Below are positions 45,995-56,879 of a DNA stretch of 64,000 bases, in pieces (position 1 is the stretch's first letter; every line of letters starts with the position of its first letter). The notes beneath the pieces are model-generated. The model ran no database searches and had not been told where the DNA came from. It saw only the letters and a program-made list of their open reading frames with translations. Origin of the DNA: Ascaphus truei (Eukaryota > Chordata > Amphibia > Anura > Ascaphidae); assembly GCA_036426205.1 (NCBI GenBank), contig CM071569.1:3118559-3182558 (forward strand), in the 5' to 3' direction. Made by a program: the position numbers and the translations under genes.

Positions 45995-46757
45995 TGTACC
46001 GGTGTTTCCCCCCAAACGGTGGGAGATTTGGCCAGTACTGAGCGTGTGGTGCATGATACCTGCTGGTAACAGGAGGGCTGAGTCTTCCGCCGGTGGTAGT
46101 GGGACACAGGACTAGGCTTCTGGGGTTCATACCCTACATATTCTTTAGCAGTGCAGCGCCTCCATCTGCCGTAGGCTCCAGGAGCTGAAGGTGATCTTCC
46201 ATGGTAGAACTGATTACCTCTACCCCTAGTAAGATCACACACCAGGCTGGAGGTATATGCAAACAGGAACGGTTTATTGTCTCTCTCTCTGTGCAGCGCA
46301 GTACACGGCAGGTTCTGCCCAAAACAGTCTCTCAGCTACCCACAAAAGGATGATCCCTGGACCTTCAATACATGCCCAGGGTACCCGCAGCAGTCCCAGC
46401 TCTTCCCTGACCCTCTAGCAGGGGCAGAGGTTATGGTACACACTCACTCTACCCCGGAGGGAAGAGAACCAGAGAAGGCCCAATAGTCTGGCTCTTGGCT
46501 GTGTGACATTCCCCTCTCAAGTGGGTAGAGGCACTCCTGAATTTGGGGCGGCACTGCTCTTAGGTACAGCCAGGAAGAGGACACCAGGTCCGCCCCATGA
46601 TTGGACATGCTCAGGCCTGATGTCACCGCCTCCCGTTGTCACTCAAGTGCAGCACCAAGGAGGGTGAAAACCCCATATTGACTACTGGCAGCCTGGTTGT
46701 ACCAGGGCTTACTGCCAGTACAAAGGCAGAATAGTAGCCACAGGTGGCCTGGCAACA
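45995..46757 (-). repeat. solo LTR, copy 5, with TATC duplication
   Basis: On the minus strand it starts TGTTGCCAGG and ends GGTACA, flanked by TATC at 45991-45994 and 46758-46761. Shared with copy 3: CTGGCAGTAAGCCCTGG, GGAGGCGCTGC and GGGGGGAAACAC. No internal region. This is the complete version of copy 4. Confidence 0.85.
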
Positions 46758-46761
46758 TATC

Positions 46762-47849
46762 TAAAGTATAATAATGATATTCTATGTAGCTACTGAATGC
46801 AAGTATATATTACTAGCACTGTCCCTAAACATGGTCTAGATGTAGTCCAAGTGGAATAATCATTTGTTACCTGTGCTTTGAAAGCTTTGAAATAAGTTAG
46901 AAGACTTCCAGGGGGGTGTAAATGAGAGAACACAGCCCAGTGATGGGATAGTGGAAACGAAAATTGAGCCTACAGTTTTGGCAAAATGTCAAGGTCAACA
47001 TTCAGTACTTGCAAAAAGTAAGTTTCTATTGATGTATACTACGTACTGTAGGAAACCACTATATTTTAGACCGCGTTGTGGATTAGCGTGTAAACTTAAG
47101 AGGACAAAGATTCGTAACATGGAATGAAACATGGGCAAAGCAAAATTTGAAACTCAATCAACTTTCGGATTTAGTCAGCAAATTGTATTTTCAAACTTCA
47201 GTAATGGCCGGCCAATTTAATCCTCACACTCGTGTTGTATTATACAAGCCTATAAATATCACCTTAGATGTAGACTCCAAAAGACTGTTCACTGCCCTAA
47301 GGTTCAACAACATTTTATAAACAGAATAAAATAAGCCTACTTTCCCCTGCGAGTTGTCCAGAAAGGCGAATATTGTCTGTCCCAACTATCATGTAGAATC
47401 TTGAAATCAAACAAAAATGTAAAAACTGAACATCACTTCAACTCTCACGTGATTGCGACTAAAAAATATATACGTTTAATATAATATCACAAACTGCAAA
47501 ACACTTTCATGTAACAATGATAATCTCAAACTGTCCTAAAGTAAAAAAAAAAAAAAAAAACACACACACACAACTCAAGATGCTGAAGAAGACTGGGATG
47601 TATGGACAGTTATTCTGACATTGTGGATACTGTAGAAAATCACATTAAAAAAACCTATTGGGCAGGGAATAATTATCACTGCTACCTAGATGTCTAAGCA
47701 AATCTACAGGTTGTTATTTTACATTGTTATCTGTTCCTGTGGTTACCAATTTATTTTCACTTTAAATATTTAATTTCTCTTAAACAGTTCAAGCAAATTG
47801 TCTGAAAATGTAGTACAACTGGCAAAATAATACATTTAATTTTTTGCTC
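46762..47849. other. unannotated AT-rich stretch
   Basis: No gene seen. An A-run followed by CACACACAC lies near 47543-47571. Confidence 0.5.
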
Positions 47850-48710
47850 AAGAATCCAGTCAATGAGATGCACCGTTTAATTTTTTTTTTTTTATCACAA
47901 AAGCAAAAAATGAATTCCACAGTTAAATAAAATACAATCAATGTATTTCTTACCTTTCATGTCTTCACCCCCATTAACGTGAGCCCCAACTCTTGATCCT
48001 CGACGCAATGCTCTTCAAACAGCCAATGCAAAGAATTCTGTGATCACATGTTGATTGAAGAGACTACACGGTAAGTTCTTCCTTCTTTTCTTCTTTCTTT
48101 TCTTCTTTCTTTGCTGTCACATGGTACTCCAACCAATCGGATTGGGGGTGTATAATGTGATGCCTCACATGGTATATCTCCCAATATGATTGGTTAGAAT
48201 ACCATGTGATGGCAGTGTTTTTTTTCTGGTAACATTAAGGGAGAGAAGCATAGCCTTGCAGATTGGCTGGATTCCCTCCCTTTAAGATGACGTCACATCC
48301 CTACAAAAAAAAAAAAAATAGACACAGTCACATGGTACACCAGCCAATCAGATTGGGATGTACCATTTGACACTCAAATGTGACATCACAGGCCTTACAT
48401 AAGGCCTGACCCATCTCATTTGAAGCCAAGAAGACGTTGGACCAACATCTCCAGGGCCATTTTGGATTACAAAGAAAGAAAGAAGAAAAGAAAGAAGAAA
48501 AAAAGGAAGAACTCACTGAAGAGAAGTAAATTCAATCAACATGTGATCAAAGACTTCTTCATATCGGCTGTTTGAGGAGCATTGCGTCGTGGGTCAAGAG
48601 TTGGTGCTCACTTTGGACTGGGGTAAAGACATTAAAGGTAAGAAATACATTGATTGGCTTTTTTTAATTGTGGATTTTTTTGGGATGCCCATTGACTGCC
48701 AATGTGTTTA
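47850..48710. mobile_element. long foldback element with roughly 240-bp arms
   Basis: The left arm (about 47850-48115) is an imperfect inverted copy of the right arm (about 48470-48710). Matching blocks include AATCAATGTATTTCTTACCTT, CGACGCAATGCTC, TCAAACAGCC, GATCACATGTTGATTGAA and the TTCTTC-rich stretch. The centre (48120-48410) holds further inverted CCAAT-containing segments (CATGGTA...CCAATC...GATTGG...TACCATG). No transposase is encoded. It is a foldback or MITE-like element related to the 36.2-kb hairpins. Confidence 0.75.
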
Positions 48711-48989
48711 TCCATGCCCCTTTCTGGGTATAGATAAACACAGTGACAAGCAATGCATTTTTAGGCAAATATTTATTTTTAATTTCATTATAATGTATTG
48801 TATTTTGTGTTATATGTTTTGTTTTACTTGCCCATTGACTGCCAATGTGTTTATCTATGCCCCTTTCTGGGTATAGATATGCACAGTGACAAGAAATTCA
48901 TTTTTTTCAAAACACTTGTTTTTATTTAATTGTTATGTATTGTAATTGTGGTGCTTGTTTTTTTTCTGGCTGCCCATTGACTGCCATAG
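48687..48989 (+). repeat. about 143-bp tandem repeat, 2-3 units
   Basis: GCCCATTGACTGCCA starts at 48687, 48829 and 48972. The first two units continue with TGTGTTTATC-ATGCCCCTTTC and a CAGTGACAAG block. The third unit is cut off by the L2 tail. Confidence 0.75.
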
Positions 48990-50573
48990 TATGTATGTAT
49001 GTATGTTTGTATGTCTTTATTTATATAGTGCGATTAATGTACATATTGCTTCACAGCAGTAATACACGTGACAATCATATAAATAACAAATAATATAAAT
49101 AACACATAAAGGGGATAAGTGCTTCAGACATAAAAGTAACATTTAGGAAAAGGAGTCCCTGCTCCAAAGAGCTTACAATCTAATTGGTTGGTAGGAAGAA
49201 CGTACAGAGACAGTAGGAGGGCTTTCTGGTAAGTGCATCTGCAAGGGGCTAAGGTTAATGAGGTGTCAATTACCATGGAGCAGCTAATTTGTTTCCTTTA
49301 AAAGGTGTGTTTTGAGGTGGGTCTTAACGGTGGATAGAGATGGTGCTAGTCGGATATTGAGAGGAAGGGCATTTCAGAGGTGTGGGGCAGTCAGTTAGAA
49401 GGGTTTAATGTGGGAGAGGGCTTTAGATGCAAATGGGGTAGAGAGAAGACATCCTTGAGCAGAACGCAAGAGTCGGGATGGTGTATCTTGAGAAATTATG
49501 GCCGAGATGTAAAGAGGAACAGAAGAGTATAAAGCTTTAAAAGTGAGTGCGATATGCGAGATTTGATAGGAAGCCAGGAGAGTGATCTCAGCAGGGGAGA
49601 CGCTGAGAAAGATTTAGGAAAGAGTACAGTGATTCTAGCAGCAGCGTTAAGGATAGAGTGTAGGGGAGACAGGTGGGAGGCAGGAAGGCCGGACAGCAGG
49701 AGGTTATAGTAATCGAGACGGGAGAGAATGAGGGCCTGAGTCAGAGTTTTAGCAGTCGAGTAACAGAGGAAAGGGCGTATTTTTGTCATATTAAGGAGGA
49801 AAAAGCGACAGGTTTTAGATATGTTTTAAATGTGAGGAGAATGTGAGAGAGGAGTCGAGTGTGACCACTGGGCAGCGTGCTTGGTCTACTGGGTGAATGA
49901 TGGTACTTCAAACAGTAATGTGGAAGGAGGTAGCAGGGCCAGGTTTTGGTGGAAGTATAAGGATCTCTGTTTTTGTTATGTTAAGTTTAAGTCGGCGGAG
50001 GGCCATCCAGAATATCACAGAGAGACATTCAGAAACTTTGGTCTATACAGCAGGTGTAAGGTCAGGGGTTGAAAAGTAAATTTGTGTGTCGTCAGTATAG
50101 AGGTGATATTTAAAACCAAGGGATGTGATTAGGTCACCCAGAGAAAGTTTGTACAGAGAAAAGAGTACAGGCCCCGGGACAGAGCCCTGTGGTACCCCCA
50201 AAGAGAGATCGATAGAGAAGGAGGAGGAGGTGTTAGCGAAAGAGACACTGAAAGTACGATGGGAGAGGTAGGAGGAGATCCAGGATAGAGAGTTGTTATA
50301 AATACCAAGAGTATAGAGAATGTGAAGGAGAAGAGGGTGGTCCACGGTGTAAAATGCTGCAGAGAGGTCAAGAAGTATGAGCAGAGTTGATTGACCTCTG
50401 TCTTTGGCAGCATGGAGGCCATTAGTTATTTTAGTGAGGGCTGTTTCCGTGGAGTGAGCAGTGTAGAAGCTAGATTGTAGAGGGTCTAGGAGACAATAGG
50501 TGTTGAGAAAATGGAGCAAACGAGAGAATACAAGACATTCAAGGAGTTTGGAGGCAAAAGGCAGGAGGGAGAC
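48990..50573 (-). mobile_element. 5'-truncated L2 LINE, copy 2
   Basis: Same family as 3993-8117, in reverse. The 3' end lies at 48990-49020 with a (CATA)n tail and the GCxCTATATAAATAAAG block. The 5' truncation falls inside RT motif 1. About 1.6 kb remains, as is typical of incomplete LINE reverse transcription. Confidence 0.88.
49284..50573 (-). pseudogene. L2 reverse transcriptase fragment
   Basis: Reads [38 protein letters not shown] (Asp of the second motif A position changed to Tyr), [13 protein letters not shown] and, in place of YADD, YTDD; then, after frameshifts around 49790-50040, [19 protein letters not shown] and [13 protein letters not shown]. It ends near a TAG at 49284-49286. 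It is dead. Confidence 0.85.
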
Positions 50574-50660
50574 ACTTTTACCCATTCATGTGTGGTGTTG
50601 TTGGTACAGGGGGTGAGACACTTTTACCTATTCATGTGTGGTGTTGTTGGTTTAGGGGGT
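50569..50660 (+). repeat. 46-bp tandem pair at the L2 truncation point
   Basis: GAGACACTTTTACC-ATTCATGTG starts at 50569 and again at 50615. The L2 homology ends within the first few bases of unit 1. Confidence 0.7.
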
Positions 50661-50990
50661 GGGTTAAGGTGGTAGTTGCCCCAGGGTGAGTGTTTAGGCC
50701 TTGCGGGAGGGTAGCGCGAGGGTTAACCCATTAACAACCTTAGCGGTTGTAACTGCTAAGTTAATTAATGGGTTAATTTCTACTGCACCTGCAAGCTTCA
50801 CCCACCCCCTGTACCAACAGCAAAGCAGCGCCTGATATTTAACCCTTTCATTAACCTTAACGGTTAGCCAATAAGGTAATGAAACTGGCTGCAGTTTCAT
50901 TTTTATTGCACAGGATTGATACCGTTGACCTCTGGAGACCTGTGGGGACCCCCAAAGATCCCCTATAGGGCCAGGGTGAGATCGCCCCAA
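50600..50990. repeat. small inverted-repeat element
   Basis: GTTGGTACAGGGGGTG (50600 on) is inverted at about 50803-50818. Between them is a long hairpin, TTAACCCATTAA...CTTAGC / GCTAAG...TTAATGGGTTAA (about 50722-50776). A similar AACCTTAACGGTTAGC motif follows near 50855. A MITE is likely. Confidence 0.5.
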
Positions 50991-51660
50991 CTCAATTATT
51001 AATCCTTCTCTGTTATCAGTTATTAGGGCTCCTGAGTTTGATCTTAAATCTATTGAGTTTATTATAAATCAGCCACAGTTGCTAGACCTTTTGAAATTTG
51101 GAACAAGAATCTGTCCAGAGCATAATATAACGATGTTCATCTCTAGACAGGAAGCCACCCGAAGTACCGAGGTAGGATGTAAAATCACAAACCTGAACCA
51201 TGAGATAGAGTCCTGAATTGAGAATAAAGTAGTAGGGGTAACAGGCTGGTATTGAAGCGGGTGGCAATGGAGCAAGGTCGCAGTAACAGGCAGTGGTCAA
51301 GGCATGCAGTAGAGGTGCAAGGTTGGGGTCAAAGGCTGGGATCGAGGCTGGGTGAACAGGAATGCAGGAGTCTGACTGGAACTAGCTGAAACCATGCTCT
51401 GGCTACTTCCTGGAGGAAATCCTGCTTTTTCATAGGCAAGATGCAGTACCGTAACCAAGGTGGCCTCAGCAGCTGCCGTGTGGGCGGAAGTGAGGAATGG
51501 ATGCCAGGAAATAATTTGGTTGTCGGAGCTTCAGTGTGGGCACTGAGAGTGTCGAAGCCTAATAGGCCCACCACTCTGTTTAAGGGTGGTGGGGCACATC
51601 CAATCTGATCCTGGATCACCCTATGATCTGTCCATATGTGGGAGGAGAACTTCCCCAACT
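50991..51660. repeat. possible degenerate LTR-type repeat
   Basis: A G/A-rich segment with recurrent GGTCAAGGC, GGTCGCAG, AACAGGC-type words between 51240 and 51360. The texture is like decayed LTR elements, but I cannot define ends. Confidence 0.25.
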
Positions 51661-53241
51661 GATACTCCTTGTGCGAAGATCAAGTTGAGTGTATGATCGT
51701 ACTCATGTGTCGGGCCATGTACAAATTAATTAAATCCCATGGATCCCATAGAAATCCCTATGCTACACAAAATAATTGTTAATTAAATTAACTTCTACTT
51801 TTGTAGGTATCCGCTTGGTAATATGTCATAGCTATAACCAAGTTTAAGTAGGACTTATTTAACATAAAGTTATTCAACCACCTTCATATTAAAAGAGTAT
51901 GGTCATGATAACATAACATTAGCATATCATTTTTACTATCTTCCGTTAATATTAACACTATGCATGTGACTTTTGGGAATACCCCATTTGCATTAACGAG
52001 GTTAAGGGAGATTAATGGAGCATAACATCGCGTTAAGTGCCCTAATGGAGCTTTGTACATCTGGGCTATATTTTAAAGAGTAAACCTCACAGTCATCTTC
52101 TTTATGCTTAATAGTCAACCCGAAGAAGAGACCTGTGAGGTTTTTAAAGCTCAGTGCCCTACAATTTCATTGATAAATAACACCCATGTCGGCCCCTACA
52201 TGGTAACGCAACCTTCAAGGAATTAATTTACAGATATTGTTTAGCTATACTGGTTTCCCTTCATTGTTGTGTTTAATTAGGATAATTCCTAATGTAGTTA
52301 GTGCTTACTGCAGTGCGGTAGTCTGAAGCTCCTCTTACATAGGAGAAGGTGCTAAGTGTCTACAGCTGACATAAAGAAGTGTAAATACCATATGCGGTAT
52401 AGATATGTTTACTTTTCACTAAGGAACATGTTTCTAGTTTTTGCCAGTTTTAATTGCACTGAATCGCAGATAGCATACAGTAAATGCTTCACCGGGAATA
52501 AAGAAATCTATATTTCACTAATAAATTGCAATCAAATTTGGAAAGTAACACAGGGTTTTTGTATTTGTTTTCCTTAAATGTAAAGTATGGCCAATTCTCT
52601 TTCCCTAGCAGCACTCCTAAGACAGTTACATGTATATAGTGTTACTGATGCATTTTGTTATGAGGGTTATCACATTACTCTATTTTGCTAAAATTACGTA
52701 GGACCTGAAAAATATAGAAATGTAGACCTCTACTCATTTGTAAAAATAGATAAGTACAGTAAAACTGCTCTTTTAATATTAGTTGTTTATTACCCAGACA
52801 TGGTTCGATATGTATGCACTGAGAATATGGTAGAGAACAACTGTTTTACAGTAACAAATGTAATTATTAATTTCACACAGAATTTAATCAAACAGTTTTT
52901 GTGACAGTAAATGAATCCCATTGTTGATGCAGACATCTGAAATGAAGTGAAATATATTTCACCTCCTACACCCATCGGCTGTGGGTTTGGGAAAGGTGTA
53001 ACTACTGTATGCAGACATGCACTTATCCCTATGCAGATACACACTACTTTAATTATCTTCAATAGTACGATATGGTTTTAAGTAGACCAGAGGGGGTAAG
53101 GGACCCTGACTAATAGGAAAGGTTGTTAGTAGCATGCAGGTCTTTCCAAAGATTACATCTGGTAAAGATATCCCCAGAGACGGCATCTACAAAACCTTTA
53201 AACAAGAAACATGAACACGTCCATGCCAGACATGACTGGGA
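51661..53241. other. unannotated AT-rich stretch
   Basis: No gene seen; frames up to 90 codons have no motif. Several TACAGTA-type motifs occur. Confidence 0.5.
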
Positions 53242-53724
53242 TTTAGGGATGTGCAAAATGTTCGCCTATGTACGTCAACCTGTCAATGTTTGCTGGGTTT
53301 TGGCGAAGTCTGAAAAAAAAATCTAACATTAAATACTTTGTCAAGTAAAAATCTCCCCGGACTGAAATATGGGTATTATTGGCAGGGAGAAAGGAAGGAG
53401 TCTTGTAAAGTAGTGCAGGGGTGAGCAAACTGGGGGGCGCTGGATTTTTTTTGGGGGGGCGCGGCGGTTGCAGAGGTCCCACGCTCTTCCCCGAGGCATT
53501 TAAATGAAATGCCGGGGGACAGCGCAAGGTCTCTGCACCTCAATTTACCGGGATTCAGCCGGCTTCTGGTCCCGTCACCATGCTAATGACGCTGTGGGGT
53601 CACATGACGTCACGTGACCCACGGCCTTATTTGATGCCGGTTCACAGGAAAGGGGCGGGGGGGGGCGCGAGCGCTGGGGCTGGCAGGCATGGAGCGCAGC
53701 GCAGAAACTTTGCACATCCCTAAA
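53242..53724. mobile_element. non-autonomous element with 16-bp perfect TIR
   Basis: TTTAGGGATGTGCAAA (53242-53257) and its exact reverse complement (53709-53724). The GGGATGTGC-type end resembles hAT elements, but I do not see an 8-bp duplication. The right half (53415-53690) is GC-rich, with GTGAGCAAACTGGGGGGCGC and GTCACATGACGTCACGTGAC. Confidence 0.6.
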
Positions 53725-53770
53725 GTAGAGTGCCCACTTACAGTATATGTACTTCCCAAAACACGTGCAG

Positions 53771-53918
53771 AGATACCTTTTAAACACACCTGAGATACCT
53801 TTTAAACACACCTGAGATACCTGGAAAATAGGTTCATTTAAATAAGCAAATATGCTCATTTAAATGTGCAAATACGATTATTTCCCAAGTATTTCAGGTG
53901 TGTTCACAGGTATCTCTC
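53771..53918. repeat. 24-bp tandem repeat within an inverted repeat
   Basis: AGATACCTTTTAAACACACC-TG occurs twice in tandem on the left. TTCAGGTGTGTTCACAGGTATCTC on the right (about 53897-53918) is its inverted counterpart; the loop has AT-rich ATTTAAAT words. Confidence 0.55.
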
Positions 53919-53924
53919 CTTAAG

Positions 53925-54910
53925 GCACATGCATCAAGTGCCGGTAAGGGTTGTTGCAGCCATTCTTGTGTTAAGTCGCATTGACTTATTAATGCCGGAA
54001 TGGGTGCGATCAGGTGTATTTTTTTTTAGATGAGTCAAGTGTTTGATGTTTGAAAGTCAACAGGGCTCTCTCTCATATTGTCCTTCCTGACATACTGTAT
54101 ACTAGAGAACTGTGTGATTTCAAATGTTGGGGACAAAGCTCTGACTAAGATTTCTTTACTGCAGATTTTGCTTGCTGCCGCTTTTTAACATCAAGGAAGG
54201 CCCAGAAGTACCGTGTGATGGAAAGGGTCGGTATGATGAGTAGCCTGAGAGCCACACGGAGGAAGGAATTGGTTTGGTCATGGGAGGTATTGGAAGAGGT
54301 GGGATATCTCGAAGTTAAAGGGGAGGTTTGAACCTCTTTTACGCCCGCCAGCCCTGTGGTTGCTGGGGGGGGGAGGGGATGGCGCGGAAAGGGTAAGGAA
54401 TGTTTATGCTTAATTTAAAAAAAGAAACAGAAACGAAACAAAAGAAAGAAAAGATCCAGAAAAATAAATAATAATAAACAAAGAGAAACTGAGTGATGGG
54501 GTTGCCACAGCTGGACGTTGGATTGGTCAAAGAGGCCCCAGGGTGGAATGTTTGGTGGCATAATGGTTGATTTTGGGGAAGGGGGCATTATATGCGATCC
54601 AGGAGTGGCAGGCTCCTCTTTAATGGCGGTCCTATGAATCTTTAATTGGCTCACTTATCCAGGAGCAGCGGTGACCCCAAAAGGATTTGTGATATTGTTT
54701 TGAGCCTATTTGGATAGGGCGCTAATCTGACCAGTCCTCAAATTTTTGGTTCGTTGATGTTTCATAAATGGCTGTGGCCATTTGAACCCAACCTACAGTT
54801 GTAGTTGGAGGTAATCTACTTGTCATGTCTAAGATTGTAATCTTTCCGGGGCAGGGATTTCCTTTCCTATTGTCTGATTTTGTTTGTAGCACTTATCCTA
54901 TTAATAGCTG
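53925..54910. other. unannotated stretch
   Basis: No gene seen. A G-run and A-rich tract lie at 54360-54480. Confidence 0.45.
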
Positions 54911-54911
54911 A

Positions 54912-56412
54912 TATACCTGGCGTTTCCCGGAATGTAAATTCATAATAGGTAGTATTATTTATAAATAGGGGAACAATAGGTTGACTATTTGGTGGAAAGG
55001 TTGTATAATGATGTTGAAAAGATACATGGAAGAAAATCTAATACGATGTTGTTTAAAAATGGTTTATTGTAAACACACCACAGTACAATGTATATTTTGG
55101 TGACATAAGTGATGTAAAAATGTGAGGTGTGTGTCCCGCTAGGGTGTGAGCGGGTGTGAGGCAGCGGGTGTCTGGTGAGTGCGGGCGGCGGCTGGTCAGT
55201 GATGTCGGTGCGTAGGGGTGTGAGTGCGGCAGGAGGCGCCGGGTGGGTGGTGAGTGGATGCAGCGGCTGGTCAGTGATGTTGGTGCTTAGGGGCAGGAGG
55301 CGGCAGGTGTGTGTCGAGTGTGTCGGGTGGGTGTGAGGCGGCAGGTGTGTGTCGAGTGTGGTGGGTGGGTGAGAGGCGGCAGGTGTCTGTTGAGTGTGGG
55401 CGGCGGTTGTGGGGTGCAGGGGTGTGAGGGGGCGAGTGGGTGAAAGACAGAGGCGGGAGGCAGCGGGAGTGCGGGCGGCAGGAGTGCGGGCGGAGGGTGG
55501 GTGAAAGGTGGGAGGGCAGAGGGAGTGCAGGCGGCGAGTGGGTGAAAGGCAGAGGCGGGAGGGAGGGCGGGCGGGTGAAAGGCAGAGGCGGGAGGGCGAG
55601 TGAAAGGCGCGGCGGGGAGGGGCGTGGTTAAAGGTGCATACTGGCGGGGGAAGGCCAGGGATTGGGGGTAGACGGGATTCGGGGGGGAGGTGGGGTGATT
55701 GGGGGGTAAGACGGTGGGGGGAAGATCGGGGGATATACGGGGGGAGAAGACTGGGGAGAACGAACGGGGAGAAATACGGGGGTGGGAGAGAACGGGGGGG
55801 ATGAAGACATAGGCATGAGGGTTCGAATACGGAGTGGGGGATAAGTACTGGTTTTTTAAGACTTATGTGAGTATATAACGATCGGTTGGTACAATACGTG
55901 TTGTTGTGGAGAAGCGTGGGGGAGATGTACGGGGGGAGAAGACGGTTGTGAATAAACTGGGGGAGAAGACGTGGGGCAATACGGGGGAATGCAAGGCTGG
56001 GGAAGGCCTGGAGTGGGGGTTACAATAAGTCAGCGGGGTTAAAGGCAGGTTGGGTAAAGGCAGGGAGGGGGGAAGGCAGCAGGGCGGGGAGGGAGGCAGG
56101 GTGGGGAGGAAAGGCTGGGGTGGGGGGGAAATGCAAGGGGCGGGGGGGAAAGGCAGGGGTGGAGGAGGGGAAAGGCAGGGGTGGGGGGGAGGTGGCGGGG
56201 GGAGGCAGGGAGGGAGGCAGGGGCGGGGAGGGAGGCAGGGGCGGCGGTGGGGGGGAAAGGAAGGGGCGGCGGTGGGACACACGTGTTCGAGACATACCGG
56301 CCAATGAGTGAGAGCCGTGGGAGGGCGGGCGGACCGACGAACGGACCGACGGACCAATCAAATGGTCTACAGACACTCACAACCAAGATTTTCAGTTTTA
56401 TATATATAGATA
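54912..56412. mobile_element. unclassified element with G-rich minisatellites
   Basis: A possible left end reads GATATACCTGGCGTTTCCCGG and a possible right end GTTTTATATATATAGATAA. Between them are GGTGTGTG/GCGGCGG words (55130-55430), GGCGGGAGG-type tandem words (55440-55620), GGGGAGAAGAC-type words (55700-55975) and GGCAGGGGTGGGGGG-type words (56040-56260). Similar end words occur together in dispersed repeats of many animals, but I cannot name the class. Frames through it are Gly/Arg or Pro/Ser low complexity. Confidence 0.4.
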
Positions 56413-56519
56413 ATTCTCTGGACTTTATTGATTATTTTGTAAAGTGCCAAGTACACTGTTCGCTACATAAATTTATACATATATACAAACATGTTGACAC
56501 TAACACATTTCAGGTATTA

Positions 56520-56876
56520 GGCCGGGTCCCCAGTGGTAATGACAGCGCACGCGACGGCGTTCGTGCCGCACACCAGATACATACCTCTTAGCAGGCAGGC
56601 CCCAATAGTTTGTGTTGTGGGCACTCACGTAGAGCGATGGCACGTCAGCCAGCAGGGAAGATTTTGTCTCTCCGTGTGGAGACGCGAGTACGTGGTGCGT
56701 GGGGAGACAATGTCAGGGAAGATATTTTGGACCAATAGGACTGAAGGTAGTATAAACCCCAATATTGGTCACACCCCCGCACCTCCCATCTCTCTCTGCA
56801 CACCGCAGATCACGGCCTTTAGCTGTGGACGCACCGCCAGGAGGCCAGGCGCGCGTGCAGCAGTCAACACTGGGGC
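56520..56876. mobile_element. Harbinger-like MITE
   Basis: Starts GGCCGGGTCCCCAGTG and ends CACTGGGGC, imperfect TIRs, with TTA on both sides (56517-56519 and 56877-56879), as expected of the TWA duplication of PIF/Harbinger. Inside are several CACG/GTGCGTG words and an ACCAATA/TATTGGT inverted pair (about 56730-56773). Confidence 0.45.
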
Positions 56877-56879
56877 TTA

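Larger units (their letters stand above)
38835..46532 (+). repeat. 7.7-kb tandem duplication, unit B
   Basis: Second copy of 31110-38834, with frequent single-base indels relative to unit A. The flanking sequence beyond 46532 continues the LTR, showing that unit B holds the native right boundary. Confidence 0.9.

Noticed and set aside
55440..56357. Frames in the G-rich block, both strands
   Set aside because: Gly/Arg or Pro/Ser low complexity from minisatellite words.
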